64,000 nucleotides of DNA from Streptomyces sp. ISL-100 (GTDB taxonomy: Bacteria; Actinomycetota; Actinomycetes; Streptomycetales; Streptomycetaceae), in assembly GCF_018614615.1 (NCBI RefSeq), contig NZ_JAGGOK010000004.1, positions 1 to 64,000 on the forward strand. The letters are read 5' to 3'. Of this stretch, positions 1-9,177 are shown piece after piece (the first letter of the stretch is position 1; each line of letters opens with the position of its first letter). A program made the translations under genes and the position numbers. The notes under the pieces are model-generated. The model was given only the letters and a program-made list of their open reading frames with translations, was not told where the DNA came from and did not search any database.

Positions 1-45
1 CCCCCCCCCCGCAGCGGCGTACACCCGGTGTCGGGGGCGGCGGGG

Positions 46-482
46 TCAGCGGGTGCGACGCGGCCGCAGGCTCAGGACGGCACCGGTTGTCAGGGACTGC
101 CAGGTGGCGCGGTCGGCGGGGAGCTGACGCGGGTGGGCGGGACCGGCGATGTCGTAGTGCAGGCGCCTCAGTTGGGCAACCGTGTCCGGGGCCCGGCCGT
201 CCTGAGACGGCATGAACAGCTTCATGAAACCGTTGATCCGGTCGGCCGGCACCGGCAGGGCTCTACCGCAGTGCGGCACGATCACTTCCAAGCCGGCGTG
301 GCGCTCCAGCGTGTCGGCGAAGGGCAGGTCGGTGACCGCGCGGACGGTGTCGAGGTGGGTGTTGGTCTCCAGCACGACACCGTCGGCGTCGAGTTCGTCG
401 AAGGCATATGCAGCATGCCGACCAGGACTCCGGCGAGCAGCGCCTTGAGACAGGCCATCGCGCTCAGCTCCGGGTGCGCCAC
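46..482 (-). pseudogene. Decayed amidohydrolase (amidohydrolase-2 / decarboxylase-like)
   Basis: The C-terminal half is recognisable as the amidohydrolase-2 family (6-methylsalicylate decarboxylase-like metal-dependent TIM barrels): an IVPHCG strand-loop, an ALPVPADRI stretch and a LRRLHYDIAG stretch. Directly before it the frame reads YAFDELDADGVVLETN, which corresponds to an earlier part of the fold, and it then jumps straight to a segment near the HCG motif. The middle of the enzyme therefore seems deleted. The start-proximal part (MAHPELSAMACLKALLAG, from a GTG at 482) lies in another frame. The stop is at 46-48. The remnant is only about 145 codons, where intact members have roughly 300, and its 5' end overlaps the 3' end of the quercetinase gene. 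The family assignment is from motifs; substrate unknown. Confidence 0.6.
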
Positions 483-1024
483 TGGTGTTCGGACAGGAAG
501 CGCACGTCGTACTGCTGAGGAACAGTGGCGAACTTGTGCGGCTCGGGTACGACCGGCTGCTGCGGCAGGCCTATCGCGTCGGTCGGCACGCCGAGGTTCT
601 CGAAGAAGCGCTCGAAGGTGCCACCCGGGCCGGCCGCGACGCCGACAATCTGGCTGTGGTGCCGCTCGATGCGGTACGCGTGGGGGCAGTTCTTCGGTAC
701 GAAGCCGAAGTCGCCGGTGCCCAGGAGCTTCTCGTACTGCTCCCCCTCCAGATCCTCGACGAACACCCGGACCGCTCCGGCGGTGACGTAGAAGACCTCG
801 TAGGTGTCGGGGTGCAGATGGGCCGGGATGAGGTCGCCCTTGGGCCCTTCGCAGGTGAAGAAGTTGAAGGCGTTCTCCGTCTGCTCGCCCCCGGCGTAGA
901 TGGTGATCAGGTCGCCGAACAGGTGCGCGCGGTCACCCATGCCCTTCTCGATGAAGTACGGCGTGCCCGGCTCGGCGGGGATCTGCGAGGCCCGGCGGTA
1001 CTGGGTCGTGTACTCGAAAGTCAT
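464..1024 (-). CDS. queD: Quercetinase-like monocupin (quercetin 2,3-dioxygenase, QueD type)
   Basis: A 186-residue single-domain cupin. Cupin motif 1 is seen as HLHPDTYEVFYVTAG (HxH-x4-E, the metal ligands) and motif 2 as GDFGFVPKNCPHAYR with the fourth ligand His. Length and sequence match the small Streptomyces quercetinase QueD, which cleaves flavonols such as quercetin to a depside and carbon monoxide with a divalent metal. I chose the ATG at 1024 because AGGAGG lies 4 bases upstream; an in-frame upstream start at 1078 would fall inside the palindrome at 1060-1078. The gene is cytosolic (no signal peptide) and appears monocistronic apart from the decayed amidohydrolase behind it. Flavonol specificity is inferred; another cupin dioxygenase role is possible. 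Confidence 0.78.
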   Translation of the reverse strand: MTFEYTTQYRRASQIPAEPGTPYFIEKGMGDRAHLFGDLITIYAGGEQTENAFNFFTCEGPKGDLIPAHLHPDTYEVFYVTAGAVRVFVEDLEGEQYEKLLGTGDFGFVPKNCPHAYRIERHHSQIVGVAAGPGGTFERFFENLGVPTDAIGLPQQPVVPEPHKFATVPQQYDVRFLSEHQWRTRS

Positions 1025-1059
1025 CGTTCCTCCTGATACGGTCGGCGAAAAGCGGCCCG

Positions 1060-1078
1060 ATGTCAGGCTACCTGACAT
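1060..1078. promoter_or_regulatory. Palindromic operator candidate upstream of the quercetinase gene
   Basis: A perfect 8-bp inverted repeat with a 3-bp centre (ATGTCAGG cta CCTGACAT) lies 35 bp upstream of the chosen quercetinase start. The size and position suit a dimeric repressor of the TetR or MarR type responding to a flavonoid or aromatic ligand. No regulator gene is adjacent, so the cognate protein would act from elsewhere. The function is inferred from symmetry and location. Confidence 0.5.
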
Positions 1079-1298
1079 GAGGCCTTGAGCAAGCCCTGAC
1101 CGGGCCCGGCACGCGACTGGCGCAACACCCCGGAAGGGTGACGCCAGGCTTTCGCACGCTCCTCAACTCCCATGGCGCAGCAGCCGCTTTGCCTTCGCCG
1201 ATTTCTGGAACATGCGGTCACGATCTGCCCCCGAGTCGCCCGTTACCGGGCCGAATCAGGGCCGTTCTTAGACACCAGTACCCTCACGCCCCCTTTCG

Positions 1299-1447
1299 GA
1301 GCAACCGGGGCAACGACGTCGCTGACGTTCTCGGAGTTCGCCAGGGACCTTGGTGGGAAGCAAGCGTCTGTCCAGCGCCATTGACACTTGTCTCGGCCGT
1401 CGGATCCCGTTGGCGCGGCGACAGGCGCCTGCGGCACGGAAGTTCCA
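1299..1447. repeat. Diverged copy A of a repeat shared with the K+ channel 3' end
   Basis: By eye this segment is roughly three-quarters identical to 13634-13772. Translated on the plus strand it ends in LTFSEFARD...SVQRH and a stop at 1382-1384, against LTFAAFARD...SVQGH and a stop in the channel gene. The match continues about 60 bp past both stops (CGTCGGATCC, GGCGCGG and CTGCGG blocks shared). It is either a relict channel-gene 3' end or a copy of a dispersed element that forms the channel gene's tail. The rest of the 494-bp gap 1025-1518 holds only the palindrome at 1060-1078; I see no gene there. Confidence 0.6.
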
Positions 1448-1518
1448 GTACCGCACAGCGCGTACCGCAGGAGCGCCGGTCGGGTGCGGCCCTCCAGTTG
1501 AGGGTCGCCGACGACGGG

Positions 1519-4500
1519 TCATCGGTCCGGGCCGCTTCCCGGGCGGGCCGCGTGTCGGCCGGGTGGGCGGCTCAGCAGGTGGCGGGGGTCTGCGGCTCGC
1601 GTGATGGCCGTTTCGACGGCTGCGACCCGGTCGGCGAGCAGGCCGAGCGCGGCCACCGCCCGGCCGAGGGAGTCGTCCCCCGAGCCGCCGAGTGCCTGGG
1701 CGCGGACGTACGCCGACGTGATGTCGGTCCAGCGAGCCGCCTGTTGCTCGGTGAGCGTGCCGCGCAGGGCCGCCAGCTTGAGCAGGTTGGTCTCGGCTCC
1801 GGTGGTGAGGGTTTGGGCCACGCCGGTGTAGTGGTCGTCGATCACGGCGGCCAGCTCGTCGTCGTTCATGACAGGCGAGATGCGGGCCGCGATCTTGTTC
1901 ATGTTGCGGTACGAGCCCTGGAGTTGGAAGGACGGTTCGGTGCGGGTGGCTTCGGACTGGGCGGCGGAGGCGATGTACGTCTCGTTGACGGCCAGGACCG
2001 TCTCGCGCGCGGTGAGCAGGTGGCGCAGTACCGCGAGGACGCGGTCAAGTTCGGCCGGCGGGTACGGGTGGGTGAGCCGGTCGCGGCGGGCAGCCGGGTC
2101 CCCGGCGGCGAGACGTACCAGCAGATCCAGGTCGCCGCGCTCACGCCCGGCGAGGGGAGCGAGGGCCGGGTGGGAGGTGAGGGCGTTCTCCACGAAGCTG
2201 AGCGCGAAGACGTCCTCCTTGCCGGTGAGGACGTCGCCGAGGTTCCACACGTCGGCGCGGTTGGCGAGCATGTCGGGGACCCGGAAGCGCTGACCGGACT
2301 CGGTGTAGGGGTTGCCCGCCATGCAGACCGCGAAGCGCTTGCCCCGCAGGTCGTGGCCGTTCAGCGTGCGGGTCGCGTCGCACAGCGGGATGAACTTCTG
2401 CAGCAGCTCCGGTGAGGTGTGCTGGATGTCGTCGAGGTACAGCAGGACGTTGTTGCCCGCCGCCAGCGCGAAGTTGACCTTCTCTATCTCCTTGCGGGCG
2501 GTGGCGTTCGGTGCCTCCGCCGGGTCGAGAGACGTGACCCCGTGGCCGAGGGCCGGTCCGTCGACCTTCACCAGGAGCAGCCCGAGGCGGTCGGCGACGT
2601 ACTCCATGAGCGTCGTCTTGCCGTAGCCGGGCGGCGAGACGAGCAGCAGCAGTCCGCTGCTGTCGGTCCGCTTGCCGTCGCCGGCGGCTCCGAGCTGCTT
2701 GGCGAGGTTGTCGCCGATGAGAGGCAGGTACACCTCGTCGACGAGGCGGTTGCGTACGAAGGAGGACATGACGCGCGGCCGGTACTCGTCCAGGTGCAGC
2801 CGGGCCCGCTCGGCGGCGACGAGGGCGGTTCTGCGCTGCTGGTACGCGCGGAAGCCGGGCACCGAGCGCCGGGCGAAGTCGCTCGTCCTGGCCAGGAATT
2901 CATCGAGGCGCAGGGAAAGGGCGCGGCGGCGGTCGATCCTCGGGTGCGCGCCCAGCAGGCCCGCCACCGTGGCGGTCAGGGCCCCTTCCACGTCGTGGCG
3001 CGCGAGGTCCGGGCAGACCTCGATGGCCACGGCTTCGGCGAGGTCGCCGGCACTGACGTCCTCCCCGCAGGAGGCGGCGTACGAGACGAGCCAGCCCTCC
3101 ACCAGTCGCTGCGCGGCGCCCGTGTCCCCTTCGGCGAGCCGGTCGCGCACGTCCTCGGCGTACGGAGACGAGCCCACCGCCCGGCGGAACTTGTCCAGCA
3201 ACGTGCGGGCCTGCGGGCTGGTCGCGAAGGACTCGCCGGTCGCCAGCTCCTCGACGAGGTACTCGGCGGCGAGGGCGGAGAGTGCTCCCGCTTCGGCGAG
3301 GTCGGTGCGCAGCGCGTCAAGCGCCGGGGCCGTACCGAAGGTTTCCCGCGCCCGCACCAGGGATGCCGCCTCGCGCGTCCATGCCTTGCGCGCCTGCGGC
3401 GTCGTCCCGTGGGCCCAGAACAGCTGGGCGGCGGCGCGGTCGGCCGCGGGGTAGCACAGGAGCCCGGCCTGCTCGTGGAGACGCAGCAGTACGGAGAGGA
3501 TGGCCGCCGCGTCGTGGTCGTGGACGCCGCGCTCGTACCCCTCGTCGTACGACGCCTCGGCGGCCGCCCGGACCAGCCCCGGCAGCTCGGCTGCGGCCAG
3601 GTTTTCGGCGCCGCGCTCGGCCAGCAGTCGCGCCGCCAGGTACTCCGCCCGGTAGACGTCCGCGTCCTCGGACGGCAGGAGCTGGTCCCAGTAGGCGCGC
3701 GTGTCCGCGAACTGCGGGTCGGTGACCGGGCGCCGGTAGTCCGTACCGGTCAGCGCGAAGGCCAGCCTTCCGTCCGCGTGCGGAACGAGCGTGAGCTCAG
3801 GAGGCTGGGTGTTGACGGCGAACCGGTGCGCGCCCAGTTGGATGGTGTCGCCGCCGTCCGCGTACAGCTCGGTACGGTCGCGCAGTGCCCGGCCGGCCTC
3901 CTGGCGGGTGGCCTTCAGCCGCCCCTCCAGCTCCTCCGCCCGCACCTGGTCCCCGAGCTCGCGCAGCTCGTCGGCGGTCCGGCGGACCTTGGCAGCCATG
4001 GGGTCCGAGGCGAAGTACGTATTGACCGCGTCGAGGCTGCCCAGGGTCGCCGCCCGGCGGGCGATCGTCTCCAAGACGCGGCCGGCCGACGCGGCGAGGC
4101 GCTCCCCGCGGCGGGCGCGGGCGTCCTGGAGCGTCTGCTTGCGGCCCGAGAAGGCGTCGTGGACCTCGGCGCGCTTGTCGGCGATCTCGGCGAGGAATCC
4201 GTCGTGGTCGGCGAAGCGCGACTCCAGGGTGTCCAACTGGAGCAGCAGACGGGCGAGCTGCGCGTCGCAGGTCTCCGGGGTGTCCGCCGCTGCCAGCGCG
4301 CCGGTGACCGACTGGGCGAGCAGGGCGAACTCGGCCGTGAACGCCGCCTGCCCCTCGTGGTCGAGGAGTTCGCGGCGCCGGGCGGTGAGGGTGGCACGGG
4401 CGCGGTTCAGGCCGCCCAGTACCTCGGCGATCCGCTCCAGGATGGTGGTGCGCACGGTCGCGTCCCCGATGTCCAGCCCGGCGACCACCTCGGTGAGGGT

Positions 4501-6369
4501 CTGGAGACCGTAGACCTGCTCGTTCAGCCGCTCGGTGACCGGAGCAGCCCCGGCAGCCGTGGTGATGGTCTGCGCGTCGGCGCAGAGCCGCTCCACTTCC
4601 GCTTGGTGGTGGGCGAAGGCGTCGTCGCGGTGGAGGAAGGCGACCGCCCGGTGCGCGGTGGAAACGATGTGGGCCTCGGCGTCCCCGGCAAGCGCCTCGA
4701 TGGCTTCCGCGTCCGCGTACCGCATCTCCTTCAGAGTCACCAGGCGGCCCTGGGCCCGGCGCAGTTCGGTGATGCGCTCGACCCACTCCTCGGCGGTGGC
4801 GGGAGCCTCACCGCGGACGCGACGGATCACTCGCTGAAGGTGCTCCGCCGACTCGGCGAGTGTGTCGGTGGCCTGCCGGGTCAGGGACTGTACGGTCTCG
4901 AACTCCTCCAGCACCTGCTCGGCAGTGGCCCGCACCTCGTCCAGCGGAGTACGCAGGTCCCCGGCGTCGGCGTCGCCCAGCCAGTGGAACCGGTCGGCGG
5001 CCCGCGTGCAGGCGGTGACCAGCGCCTCGTACAGCTCGCTGGTGGCGGTGGTCTCGGCGGCCTGCCGAGCGATGGCGAGGCAGTCGGAGATGCCGTGTAC
5101 GAGGTCGGCGTTGCCGATGCGCGCGAGAGGGCCCTCGACCACCGGAGCGGGGTAGGTGTCGCAGACGTACGGTGTCCGCCACACCTGGACCGGGTGCACG
5201 CGCGCCGGCTCGCCGGAATCGGCGCGCAGCACGGTGAGACCGCCGTCGTCGAAGAGGGCGTAGCCGTGACAGGACAGTGGGGCTGCGACCTCCTTGCGGA
5301 TGAGGTTGTAGGAGAGCAGGAGGGTACGGCCCTCAGCCCGCGCGTGGAAGCTGAACAGCACGTCCTCGCCGTTGGGTGAGCGCACGGCGTGCTCGAACTC
5401 CAGGCCGGAGGTGTCCGCCGTGTCGAAGGTCTTCACCGCCCCCGACGCGAGGCAGTAGCCGCCGGGGAAGACGATGCCCTGGTCTTCGGGCAGCCGGCGG
5501 CAGGACTGCCCGATGCCGTTCAGCCGGACCACGGACTTGGTGATCGTGTTGAAAACCAGGTGCCGCCAGGTCTCTTCCTTGTAGGGCCGGACGCGCAGCA
5601 GGATCAGCGCGCCGACGACCGCGTACGCCACCTCGGCGTCGGCGAGGGACTGCAGGGGTTCGTCGACGGGCTCGCTGTGGATGCCCTCGCCGGTCTCCGT
5701 GTCGTCCTCGGTCTTCAGGGTGAGGGTGCCGCCGACTGTCGCGAGGAAGAGGGCGCTGTCGGCGATGGCGATGTGCGGGTGACGCCCCGGGACGTGATCG
5801 TCCCGGCTCGTCTCGACCCAGGGGAAGTCGTGGGACGCGGGGAAGACGTGGTCGCGCTCCCCACGGGCGTCCAGGAACCGCACCTCGCCCGACGGCGAGA
5901 GGGACCAGCGCAGGACGCGGATGTCGTCGGCCTGCTCGCCGGTCCGGAACACGGCCAGCAGTTTGCCGTCGACGTGGCGGAGCTGCAGGAGGCGCGCTCC
6001 CTGGAAGTAGCGGTACAGGGCTTCGAATTCCCGTACGAAGGCGGGGTCGTCGAGCAGGCCGGGCACCGCCTCGTCCGGGAGACGGTTCAGGTCGCGGTCG
6101 TAGAGGGCGAAGACGTCGGCGGCCGGGGCCTCGTAGCCGACGAGCATGGCGTCGCCGATGGCGACGATGTCGCGGGGCACGACGTTTCGCTCCGTACGGA
6201 TGCGCTCGGTACCGAGGAGAGCCAGCTCGGTGGAGCCGAACGCCGCGATTCGGGCGGTGTTGAGTGCGGCGGCGCGCCGGGCCAGCTCGCCGGCCTGAGC
6301 GCCGAGGCGGTCACGCAGTACCTCGTACGTACCGGCGTCCAGGCCGCTTCCCGTCCCGGTCCCAGTCAC
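1519..6369 (-). CDS. Very large AAA-type ATPase (DNA-repair-ATPase / DUF3686-like)
   Basis: A 1616-residue protein. The N-terminal ~500 residues are beta-rich and resemble the DUF3686-type module of proteins annotated as DNA repair ATPases. Residues ~500-900 are Ala/Glu/Arg-rich helices, probably coiled coil. The ATPase core is near residues 1240-1400: Walker A SPPGYGKTT (~1245), Walker B LLYLDDIQ (~1306) and a CMAGNPYTESG sensor-like segment. The start is a GTG with GGGAG upstream, giving VTGTGTG; upstream sequence in the same frame belongs to the frame-broken flotillin gene. It is the last gene of the NfeD-flotillin-ATPase set, 83 bp after flotillin with a strong hairpin between. Inferred role: energy-driven remodelling linked to a flotillin membrane scaffold. 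The repair name is inherited from family annotation and nothing here demonstrates it. Confidence 0.75.
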   Translation of the reverse strand: MTGTGTGSGLDAGTYEVLRDRLGAQAGELARRAAALNTARIAAFGSTELALLGTERIRTERNVVPRDIVAIGDAMLVGYEAPAADVFALYDRDLNRLPDEAVPGLLDDPAFVREFEALYRYFQGARLLQLRHVDGKLLAVFRTGEQADDIRVLRWSLSPSGEVRFLDARGERDHVFPASHDFPWVETSRDDHVPGRHPHIAIADSALFLATVGGTLTLKTEDDTETGEGIHSEPVDEPLQSLADAEVAYAVVGALILLRVRPYKEETWRHLVFNTITKSVVRLNGIGQSCRRLPEDQGIVFPGGYCLASGAVKTFDTADTSGLEFEHAVRSPNGEDVLFSFHARAEGRTLLLSYNLIRKEVAAPLSCHGYALFDDGGLTVLRADSGEPARVHPVQVWRTPYVCDTYPAPVVEGPLARIGNADLVHGISDCLAIARQAAETTATSELYEALVTACTRAADRFHWLGDADAGDLRTPLDEVRATAEQVLEEFETVQSLTRQATDTLAESAEHLQRVIRRVRGEAPATAEEWVERITELRRAQGRLVTLKEMRYADAEAIEALAGDAEAHIVSTAHRAVAFLHRDDAFAHHQAEVERLCADAQTITTAAGAAPVTERLNEQVYGLQTLTEVVAGLDIGDATVRTTILERIAEVLGGLNRARATLTARRRELLDHEGQAAFTAEFALLAQSVTGALAAADTPETCDAQLARLLLQLDTLESRFADHDGFLAEIADKRAEVHDAFSGRKQTLQDARARRGERLAASAGRVLETIARRAATLGSLDAVNTYFASDPMAAKVRRTADELRELGDQVRAEELEGRLKATRQEAGRALRDRTELYADGGDTIQLGAHRFAVNTQPPELTLVPHADGRLAFALTGTDYRRPVTDPQFADTRAYWDQLLPSEDADVYRAEYLAARLLAERGAENLAAAELPGLVRAAAEASYDEGYERGVHDHDAAAILSVLLRLHEQAGLLCYPAADRAAAQLFWAHGTTPQARKAWTREAASLVRARETFGTAPALDALRTDLAEAGALSALAAEYLVEELATGESFATSPQARTLLDKFRRAVGSSPYAEDVRDRLAEGDTGAAQRLVEGWLVSYAASCGEDVSAGDLAEAVAIEVCPDLARHDVEGALTATVAGLLGAHPRIDRRRALSLRLDEFLARTSDFARRSVPGFRAYQQRRTALVAAERARLHLDEYRPRVMSSFVRNRLVDEVYLPLIGDNLAKQLGAAGDGKRTDSSGLLLLVSPPGYGKTTLMEYVADRLGLLLVKVDGPALGHGVTSLDPAEAPNATARKEIEKVNFALAAGNNVLLYLDDIQHTSPELLQKFIPLCDATRTLNGHDLRGKRFAVCMAGNPYTESGQRFRVPDMLANRADVWNLGDVLTGKEDVFALSFVENALTSHPALAPLAGRERGDLDLLVRLAAGDPAARRDRLTHPYPPAELDRVLAVLRHLLTARETVLAVNETYIASAAQSEATRTEPSFQLQGSYRNMNKIAARISPVMNDDELAAVIDDHYTGVAQTLTTGAETNLLKLAALRGTLTEQQAARWTDITSAYVRAQALGGSGDDSLGRAVAALGLLADRVAAVETAITRAADPRHLLSRPPGRHAARPGSGPDR

Positions 6370-6398
6370 TGTCCAGCTCCCTCGTGTCGGTGGATGAA

Positions 6399-6435
6399 TT
6401 CCGGAGCTGCCGGCCCCCGCGCGGCAGCTCCGGAA
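6399..6435 (-). terminator. Strong intercistronic hairpin between flotillin and ATPase genes
   Basis: A perfect 14-bp stem (TTCCGGAGCTGCCG with its complement) closes a 9-base GC-rich loop, in the 83-bp gap between the flotillin stop (6453) and the ATPase GTG (6369). No T-run follows on the transcribed strand. It may be an intrinsic terminator of Streptomyces type, partial termination that sets ATPase dosage, or an RNA-processing or stability element. Confidence 0.6.
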
Positions 6436-6452
6436 GCTGTCGGACCGGGCGG

Positions 6453-8526
6453 TCAGCCCTTGACCGTGCCGTTCAGTCCCACGGTGTCCTTCGGTCCGGC
6501 GAGTCCGGCGAGTTCGGCCAGCAGCATGTCGGCCAGGCCCAGCTGCCGCGCCTTGCCGATGAGTTCGTCCAGCTGCCCCGAACCGGCCGGCATGAGCTTC
6601 ATCAGCAGGGCGGAGACGGTCAGGTTCTGCACGTCGGCGGTGGAGACAGAGCCCAGCACCTTCGTCAGGTCCTCGGTGAATGACTCGGAGCCGTCCAGCC
6701 AGGGCCCGGCGAGCGTCTGAGCGGTCTGCGAGTGCTGGAAGAAGCCGTCGACACTCTTGCCGAGCGACATCGCGCCGACGATCCGGTCGAAGAAGGCGGA
6801 CTCGCCTCCGACGATGTTGATGTCGGCGCTCTCCAGGCCGGTGGCGAGCACCGTGGCCTGCGCCTCGGCGACCTGGCGCTGTACGTCGATTTCGGCGAGC
6901 CGGATGTCCTTCTCCGCCTCCAGGCGCAGCCGGAACTCCTCGTGCGTGCGCGACGCCTCGTCCAGCGCGGCCATCGCGGCGGCCTTCTCGGTGAGACCGG
7001 CCGCCTCGGCCTTGAGCTTCTCGCCGATTGCGGTCGCCTCGGCCATGGCCTTCTCGCGGGTGCCGATCGCCTCGGCGCGCAGCCGGGCCTCCGTCGCCCC
7101 GGCCTCGGCGCGCCCCGCCTTCTCGATGGCGTCCGCTTCCTTCTCCCGTACCTGGACGGCCGCCAGGCCCTCGGCCGCGGCTTCGGCCTGGATGCCCTCG
7201 GCCAGAAGCACCTTGGAGCGGGCGTCCATGTCGGCGGCCTTGTTGCGGGCCTCGGCCAGCGTCAGCTCCTCCGCTGCCCGGTGGACCGCGGCCTGCTCGG
7301 CGGCCTCGGCGGCCCTTGATGTCCTTGACCAGCAGTTCCTGGGCCTCCGCCTCGGCCGCGATCACCACCGTCTGCCGCTTGCGCTCGGCCTCCTCGATCG
7401 CGCGGAGCTTCTTGATCGACTCCTCCTGCTCCGCGACCGTACGGTCCACGGCGACCCGCTCGCGAATGACCTCGGCGATCTCGCGGCGCTCGGCCTCAAC
7501 CTCCTTCTCGGCGGAGATCCGGCTCAGTTCCGTCTCCCGGTCCCGCGCGATCACTTCGAGGAGACGGTCCTTCTCGATGCGCTCGTTCTCGATGGCGATG
7601 ACCCGCTCACGGTTCTTCTGCGCGACGGCGACCTCACGGGCCTGGTTCTCGCGCTGGATACCGAGCTGCTCCTCGGTCTTCAGGAAGGCGCTCTGTGCTC
7701 GCAGCCGCTCTTCCTCGACGACACGGGCGGTCTCTGCCTCCTCCTTGGCCCGTACGGTCTCGATCTCCCGCCTCTGCTTGGTCTCCGCGTCGGTCTGGCG
7801 GCGCTCCAGCTCCAGGATCGCCTCGCGGGCGTCGACGTTCTGCCGGGTGATCTCCTTCTCCTCCGTACGCTGGAACTCGTTGGTCCGTACATGCTCGACG
7901 GCCGTCAGTTCCGTGATCTTCCGGATGCCCTGGGCGTCGAGGATGTTGGAGGCGTCCAGCTGCGCGAGCGGGGTCTGCTCCAGATAGTCGATCGCCGCGT
8001 CCTCCAGGCTGTAGCCGTTGAGGTCGGTGCCGATGACCTGGATGATCCGGTCCCGGAACTCGTCGCGCTTGGTGTAGAGGTCGGTGAAGTCGAGTTGTTT
8101 GCCGACCGTCTTGAGCGCCTCGGAGAACTTGGCGTTGAACAGCTCCTGCAGCGTGGCCTGGTCACTGGCGCGGGCCGTGCCGATGGCCTGGGCGACCTTG
8201 ATGACGTCCTCGACGGTCTTGTTGACCCGTACGAAGAACGAGATGCGGATGTCGGCCCGGATGTTGTCCTGACAGATCAGACCGTCCCGGCCCGTCCTGC
8301 TGATGTCGATGGTCTTCACCGAGATGTCCATGACCTCGGCCTTGTGCAGGACCGGGAGGACGGCCTGCCCGGTGAAGGTGACGTCGACCTTCCGCATCTT
8401 CGACACGATCAGCGCCTTGCCCTGCTCCACCTTGCGGAACAGCCGGCTGATCACGAACAGCATGGCGATGGCGATGAGCAGGACAACGGCCGCGAGCACG
8501 CCGATGCCCCAGGTGATGGCATCCAT
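6453..8526 (-). pseudogene. Flotillin / SPFH-band 7 protein (YqiK-like), single-base frameshift
   Basis: With one base removed the gene encodes about 690 residues: an N-terminal TM helix (residues ~5-27), an SPFH domain to ~200, a long Glu/Arg/Ala heptad-rich coiled coil (~210-500) and a flotillin-type C-terminus ending near GLNGTVKG. Flotillins form ring or cage scaffolds on membrane microdomains. The frame breaks at codon ~404, where CCC at 7313-7315 (GGG on the coding strand) is one base longer than the frame needs: the coding strand reads KDIKGRRG instead of KDIKAAEA. Past the break the first frame stays open through the ATPase gene, an artefact. The start ATG has GGGGA upstream and follows the NfeD-like gene by 45 bp. 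The indel may be a sequencing error or a real mutation; if real, the product loses its C-terminal 40%. Confidence 0.8.
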
Positions 8527-8571
8527 GAGGAATCCCCGAATCGGAGGTGGGAGAAGAAGTGGGGGCGGCGG

Positions 8572-9177
8572 TCAGCCGCGGGGGTCGAGCGCCGCGTCGA
8601 AGGGCGCGACCCAGAAGAACTCGCCGACGTCGTCGTACGCGTACAGCAGCCCTGTGCTGCCGAGCGCCAGTGGGCCCTGGTCGTTCTGGCGGACCTGCAC
8701 GACCGCGGTGGAGCCGTCCCGGGCGGCGACCTCCGCCTGGCCGAAGTCCGCGTCCACCCGCCCCGTGCGAATGGTGCAGGTCTGGCCGACGAAGTCCTGC
8801 CGAGACGGCCCGGGTTCGTCGGGGAAGAGTTTGGCCAGCGGGCGTACGAGCGCTCGTGTCAGCTGCCAGGAGCCGATCAGGGAGGCGAACAGCAGCACGG
8901 CCCCGAGCAGGTGGAGCACACCATCGGACCAGCCCGTACGGGCGAGAAGGAGAGACCCGGTGACGCTGAAGAACCAGGACAGGGCGATCAGCAGCGAAGC
9001 CGACACCGAGACGGGGACTCCACCGAGGCTGAGCGCGTCGGTGTCCACGTCCCCGTCGAAGCTGTCGGGGTCGGCGGCGCCGAGCAGCACCAGCAGCCAG
9101 AAGCCGACAACGACCAGTAGGGATGCGGAGAACAGCACCGCGGGGAAGGTCGCCGTGGCATGCAGAAACCCGTCCAT
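8572..9177 (-). CDS. NfeD/YqiJ-like membrane protein with OB-fold tail
   Basis: A 201-residue membrane protein. Hydrophobic helices lie at ~10-32, ~62-85 and ~90-112, followed by a soluble beta-rich domain (~130-201) with the QDFVGQTCTIRTGRV pattern typical of the OB-fold of NfeD/YqiJ proteins. These proteins pair with SPFH/flotillin proteins and are usually encoded beside them, as E. coli yqiJ is next to yqiK. The start ATG at 9177 is preceded by GGGGGAAGAG. It is the first gene of the minus-strand island and faces the PucR regulator across 237 bp that should hold both promoters. The family assignment is from topology and context. Confidence 0.72.
   Translation of the reverse strand: MDGFLHATATFPAVLFSASLLVVVGFWLLVLLGAADPDSFDGDVDTDALSLGGVPVSVSASLLIALSWFFSVTGSLLLARTGWSDGVLHLLGAVLLFASLIGSWQLTRALVRPLAKLFPDEPGPSRQDFVGQTCTIRTGRVDADFGQAEVAARDGSTAVVQVRQNDQGPLALGSTGLLYAYDDVGEFFWVAPFDAALDPRG

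Noticed and set aside
1..10. Run of ten C at the window edge
   Set aside because: Could be a biological homopolymer or an assembly edge; nothing further can be said from ten bases.
1138..2415. Plus-strand 425-codon frame
   Set aside because: Most of it is antisense to the ATPase gene; the rest lies in the repeat-containing gap.
2419..5379. Long plus-strand open frame (986 codons) opposite the ATPase gene
   Set aside because: It mirrors the ATPase frame; high GC removes stops on the other strand. No family motifs, and the ATPase motifs on the minus strand are decisive.
6370..8526. Single 2335-residue flotillin-ATPase fusion protein
   Set aside because: The fusion exists only because of a one-base slip near 7313; the flotillin C-terminus continues perfectly in the neighbouring frame to its own stop at 6453.
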